DNA from: Saururus chinensis
Taxonomy: Eukaryota > Streptophyta > Magnoliopsida > Piperales > Saururaceae
Length of the DNA stretch: 64,000 nt
Reading direction: 5' to 3'
NCBI GenBank assembly: GCA_035235625.1
Contig: CP141148.1
Span: 34,597,057 to 34,661,056, forward strand
Below are positions 60,201 to 64,000 of this stretch, in pieces. Numbering within the stretch: the stretch's first letter is position 1; each line of letters starts with the position of its first letter. The notes under the pieces are model-generated. The model searched no databases. It was not told the origin of the DNA and saw only the letters and a list, made by a program, of their open reading frames with translations. The translations under genes were made by a program, and so were the position numbers.

Positions 60201-62186
60201 GACAAGCTGAAGAAGACCCTGAGGCCCGCGGGGAAACCTCTGGTCTTGAGCTCCGCATGGGCGGAGAGGGGGCTACTATGAGAATATGGCTTTTGGAGAG
60301 GGCAGATGTCCGGCAGAGGACGGCGAGGAGGAGGCGGCGAGAAACGGCGGGGACCGCGGCTGAGATGACGAAGTCGGGCTAGGTTTCAGAGGCATTCAGT
60401 TTGTATAACAAATCTGACCGACGACTTGATTTTTTGAACTAACCTCTGATTTACGGACTGATTAAGTGGCTAAATTCAGTGCAAAACAAATAGACTGAAA
60501 AGCCAACTTTTGAACGACTTTTTAGTGGCTTATTCAATTCATGTATGAATTAGACCAAACAAATGAACCCTAAATAATACTAGCTCAAACAAGCTGAATA
60601 ACATTGAAAAGTTAAACATCAGTAACCAAAGATGCTACTAAATAAGTTAAATGATTTATGTAATAACAATTTTTATTCTCATGCACTCAACTTTATCAAG
60701 TTCTTATTCTGGTAGCAGCAAGAAAAAAACTCAAAAGAATAATTTACACATATAATATATAAACGTCAAATTACTCACATTTAAAGCTTGAAGGACAAAT
60801 AGGGCATGTCCTAGAAAAATAACATCCAAACTAGTAGGTCTGCATATTCAAATAAAAGCCAGGTGAAAATGCATATCTCTTCACAAACGTAGTCAGAACC
60901 ATTGATATTAAACGAAATAAGAAAAGGAGCAAAAATAAAGACAATGAATACCTATTCTCAAAAAAATAATGTTGATCCGTCAATTTCATGGATAATGCTT
61001 CATAAGCTAATATTGCCTTCCTGTAAATCTGACCATGTAAGAAAATGAATCCAGTGACTATTCAAAGACCATCACATCGTTGCAGAACTAACAGATATCT
61101 TCGAAAAAGATTTTTCATAAGGTTACACAGCCTAAACATCCCAAAGAATCCACTAAAGAAACATATCAATGAAACAAAAACTCCAGTTTTAAACAAATCT
61201 CAGTCATAGCTCTTCTCCATAAGTATCTAAAAAAAATTGAAATGTGGAAACCTTAGGTTACTAGCTAAAATGTCATTACATGTAACCAAAATATCAGTAG
61301 TCCAAATTTATTGTATTTCAAACAATAATCAAGAATAAAATTGATCAGCACTAAGAACTAACAAATTATTGCAAAATTGAAGTCTTTTTGTTTCAGAGCT
61401 TAAAGTTATTTTCACTAACCAATAAGCCTTCACACATGGGAAAGGGGCACTAATTGAGCCTGTAGAAAGGGAACAACTTATATACCATAGGTGTCAATCT
61501 TACTCCTACAGTTCTCCTAAATCCAAACACCTCTGATACAATACTATAAAAATCTCAGTTTTTTTCATTATACTTTTATAAATGACAAAGAAAACCAATT
61601 ATTTCGAGAAAGCTTTTTCAATGAGCAATAACAACAAAGAACAGAGGAAAACCAACAAGTTGCCATGTTCCAGAGAACATTCTAATCTAAGCTGCACAGG
61701 GGAAGAAACAAAGACGGAAGAAGAGTTCCACACTTCCACCATCCAAATAGCATCTCCATGTCCAAAAATATTGATTCCTTTCTGGTTCCAGCTCACTTGC
61801 TCTGACTTACAACCATGAAAAATGAGTGATTTTTTTCTCTCCTCTCTTTTGGTGCCTACCACGTTTGTTGTTTTGGAATCAGCCAGGGAAGGGGGAAAAA
61901 ACAAAATTTTACCTTTTTCCTGGAATTGGGTTGCTCAGCACCACACACATCCTCAATCATATCATAAATCTCCATGCCGCCATTTCCCAGACTTCTCAAA
62001 CACACAAGCAAATGATCAGAATTCAGATCCCAGCTTCAAAACCATCAAAATAATCTAAAAAACTAGAATTAGATGTTACCACGAATTGGGCAGGCTGTCG
62101 AATCTGTCGAGAGGCCAATGCAGCTCTCCCTCTGTACCGCTGACATCGTCGATCAGGTAATCCCTCAAGATAAAATTCAGCTCCAT
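57265..62186 (-). CDS. Unrecognised small protein, three exons, TE in intron 2
   Basis: Proposed exons on the minus strand: 62080-62186, 60952-61020, 57265-57466. Both introns begin GT and end AG, and both junctions are phase 2 with agreeing frames, which argues against chance. The 125-residue product starts MELNFILRDYLIDDVSG, continues WKAILAYEALSMKLTDQHYF in exon 2, and DNLVKYAENLKVEYLEAGS in exon 3, then a Ser/Asn-rich tail. It is probably helical in the middle, with no signal peptide or membrane span. Upstream (62187-62440) looks like a plant leader, with an AAACCCTAGA box at 62289-62298 and a CT run. I recognise no family. The exon 3 tail could instead be read-through of a further intron. 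Intron 2 (about 3.5 kb) holds a hAT-like element. It may be a real gene or a decaying one. Confidence 0.4.
57608..60571. mobile_element. hAT-like non-autonomous element with a captured gene fragment
   Basis: The left end reads AGGGTCCGTTTGTTTGGTCT. The right end, on the reverse strand, reads AGGGTTCATTTGTTTGGTCT. These GGGTCCGTTTGTTT termini are typical of plant hAT-type MITEs and elements, and related single ends occur at 56747, 56911 and about 62718. The 8-bp flanks (TTTTACTA and AAATAATA) agree only partly, so target duplication is unproven. No transposase is seen. A GC-rich gene fragment occupies 59690-60390. Confidence 0.55.
59752..60380 (+). pseudogene. Frameshifted coiled-coil protein fragment within the hAT-like element
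   Basis: It is intronless and markedly GC-rich against AT-rich surroundings. The first frame (59752-60069) encodes a Ser/Asn-rich stretch, KSRSKGPIFSRLFPR and a Lys/Pro-rich segment ending at VSKDWG. The second frame then continues with TLESLKRELHEANEIRDAAL, MRFSLGELQQRLARLEKHCD and KLKKTL, a heptad-like coiled coil. The frame change falls in a G-run near 60058-60062. A further shift appears after about 60235. The order suggests a single parent gene. I do not recognise its family with confidence. It is likely a captured fragment, not expressed as an intact protein. Confidence 0.55.
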
Positions 62187-62274
62187 ATCTGCACTGAAAA
62201 ATTGCAAAGAAAAAATCCCGCTTTCAGAAATCCAGCGGGCCGGCGATTCAGCCCCTACTCCACTCGATGACGAA

Positions 62275-62440
62275 TCGACGGCAACAAATCTAGGGTTTCT
62301 GGGGAACGAGGCGCAATAGTCCGATCGATCCGCCCATGGAATTGGATTGAGACGGCCGGGAAAAAGAGAGATCTCGTACAGAGGAGGAAAGAGAGAGAGA
62401 GAGAGAAAGAGAGAGAAGGAGAAGGACCTGTTGTTCAACT
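62275..62440 (-). promoter_or_regulatory. Probable 5' leader/promoter with telo-box and CT run
   Basis: Read on the minus strand there is a (CT)n-rich tract (62381-62420), then AAACCCTAGA (62289-62298), then the ATG at 62186. Telo-box and CT runs are common in leaders of broadly expressed plant genes. This supports a real transcription unit for the three-exon gene downstream. Confidence 0.4.
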
Positions 62441-64000
62441 ATGGAGGTAGAAATGGGAGAGGGCTTCAGCCATGGAATATGGTAGGCGAAGGATGGAAGA
62501 GGGGAAGGAGGCGGGGGGATGGAAATCGTGATGGATTTTCAAAAAATCAGCCGATAAAACTCATCTTATTTCGTGGACAAAATAAACAACGTGAGCTTAC
62601 TTTTTAACTTAATCAGCTTAGATATAAGTTTAAAACAAACGGTCTTATAAATAGGCTTTTACTTTACTTATAAGATACTTAATTAGTTAAGATCTGATTA
62701 AGGTAAACAAACAGACCCTAAGTCCTTTTTGGGGGAGCTGGACTTCCAGAGTTGAAGTAGGAAAAGTCACAGTCCTCCTGTGTCTTCTTCTTCTTCTTCT
62801 TCATCATCATCATCGGACCATATGGTCGGAATATATATAATGTGGACTTTTTCTTAAGAGAACATTGAATTGTTCATGTTTCAACATGCCCAGGCCCCAT
62901 AAGGCCATTTCCTAAAGCTGCCCATCCAAGACTTTTTATTTCAAAATCCATAATTGTATTATGTATAAATCTAGTTGTCTGAGTACAGAGAAGAGAAATG
63001 GCACTGCATATGCATTTTATTTTATGGAGGAAGGGATGATGCACACGAATTGCTCCATTTGAGAAAGACGTTCTGATTAAAATTGGCAAGTAAACTTTTT
63101 TTGTTGGTAAAAATGACAACTAAAATTGCAAGTACATGAAAACTTGTCTATAGCAACAATTTGCCATTGCGCTCTTTGGAGATCTCTGATAAAAAAATAG
63201 TTACCGTTTTTGGTAAATTTAGCCTCCATTTTAAATTAATAGTTACATTTAGTTTTTTAAAATAAATTAATTTTAATTTATTTTAAAAAATCAAATATAG
63301 CTATTAATTTCGGACATAGGGAGTATTACCTTTTTGGTTAAAAGAGTACATATTTAATTGTTTTTATATACACATATATAAGTTGATGGTCCTTCTCATG
63401 CTTATTTCGTCGTGCCTTAATTTATGATTTATTTGATGTGAAGTCTAACAAAAGATGTTGATGCTTTTATATTAAACTGCTTCAATGGCCGTATTGGGTT
63501 CCATGGAATGCTCTTGTCATGTGAAGTGCAAAGCACGAAGAATTTGGTTCGTTACTCATTTTTTTATTTGTAATTGGAACCTCACCTAACACTTACAAGT
63601 CTAATTTAACTAAACAAATGAGGCCTCACACCTTCACTAATCCCCTTGTTGAAGAACCTATAATTAACAATCATAACATTGAGAGACAGACAAATAGACT
63701 AACATTATCTTGTTGTAAAGAGTTGAATTTATTATTCGTTTCTTTATTTGTAACTAGGAACTTTAGCCCAAAACCAATACAACCGTTTCGAATAAACAAA
63801 TGAGGCTTCAGACCTTCACTAATCCCTTGTTAAAGCACCTATAATTAACAATCATAACATTGAAAGACAGATAATTAGATAAATATTATCTAGTTGTATT
63901 TATTTAATGGAACATTCATGACCAGATAATGAGCCGACATCTCCATGCCTTCAGTATAATATGGAGGCTTGCCAAAAAAAAGTATTTTTTCCTTTCTATA
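62441..64000. other. Intergenic
   Basis: No gene was recognised. It includes a single hAT-MITE-like end (AAACAAACAGACCCTAAG near 62705-62720), a TCT/CAT trinucleotide run (62787-62815), the MITE at 63221-63325, and an imperfect duplication in which AGGC.TCA.ACCTTCACTAATCCC recurs at about 63621 and 63801. Confidence 0.5.
63221..63325. mobile_element. Stowaway-like MITE
   Basis: It begins AGCCTCCATTTTAAATTAAT and ends ATTTCGGACATAGGGAGTA. The interior has TTTAGTTTTTTAAAATAAATT inverted as AATTTATTTTAAAAAATC. It is the same type as 29451-29558. Confidence 0.6.

Noticed and set aside
61599..61904. Minus-strand open frame of 101 codons
   Set aside because: It lies within intron 1 of the proposed three-exon gene, overlaps a plus-strand frame, and shows no recognisable domain.
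56744..62718. One large hAT element bounded by the outermost GGGTCCGTTTGTTT-like ends
   Set aside because: The two outer ends do not continue as matching inverted repeats and would enclose the whole three-exon gene; separate truncated MITE ends are simpler.

Overview
This is nuclear DNA of a flowering plant. It is AT-rich and gene-poor, its genes have spliced GT-AG introns or belong to intronless plant families, and it is packed with plant-type transposable elements: CACTA, long-LTR retrotransposon remnants, a large inverted-repeat DNA element, and MITEs. I could not place the species.

The gene content is dominated by a same-strand tandem cluster of berberine bridge enzyme-like (BBE-like) FAD oxidoreductases spread over about 32 kb. 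It holds one decayed copy (14213-15820) and three intact, intronless, apparently secreted copies (18523-20118, 27233-28855, 44264-45913). The last two are recent duplicates, and similarity extends into both flanks. All intact copies keep the His and Cys that tether FAD at two points. Next to the cluster, on the minus strand, is a four-exon gene for the mitochondrial glycine cleavage H protein (46762-49072). Further right, a three-exon minus-strand gene for a small protein I do not recognise (57265-62186) carries a TE in its second intron.

Layout: 1-1203 is the end of a long LTR. 3542-11781 is a CACTA element with 3-bp target duplications. It has captured two exons of an ABCE/RLI ribosome-recycling ATPase gene and was later hit by a 3.5-kb solo LTR (6763-10290). 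11807-12900 looks LTR-like. 14213-20118 holds the BBE-like pseudogene and the first intact gene. 22478-26186 is a large inverted-repeat element inserted upstream of the second gene. 31930-42100 is a nest of LTRs, two of them complete solo LTRs with perfect 5-bp target duplications (32937-35587 and 35687-40762). 43100-49072 holds the third BBE-like gene and the H-protein gene. The rest is AT-rich intergenic DNA with MITEs, a degenerate 94-bp tandem repeat (52100-52540), an (AT)n tract, and a hAT-like element containing a captured coiled-coil gene fragment (57608-60571).

The BBE-like cluster is probably a small oxidase family evolving by tandem duplication and decay. All copies carry Val at the position I take to be the oxygen gatekeeper, which suggests H2O2-producing oxidases; substrates cannot be read from sequence. 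No retroviral-type gag/pol frames, CRISPR arrays, rRNA or tRNA genes were recognised.
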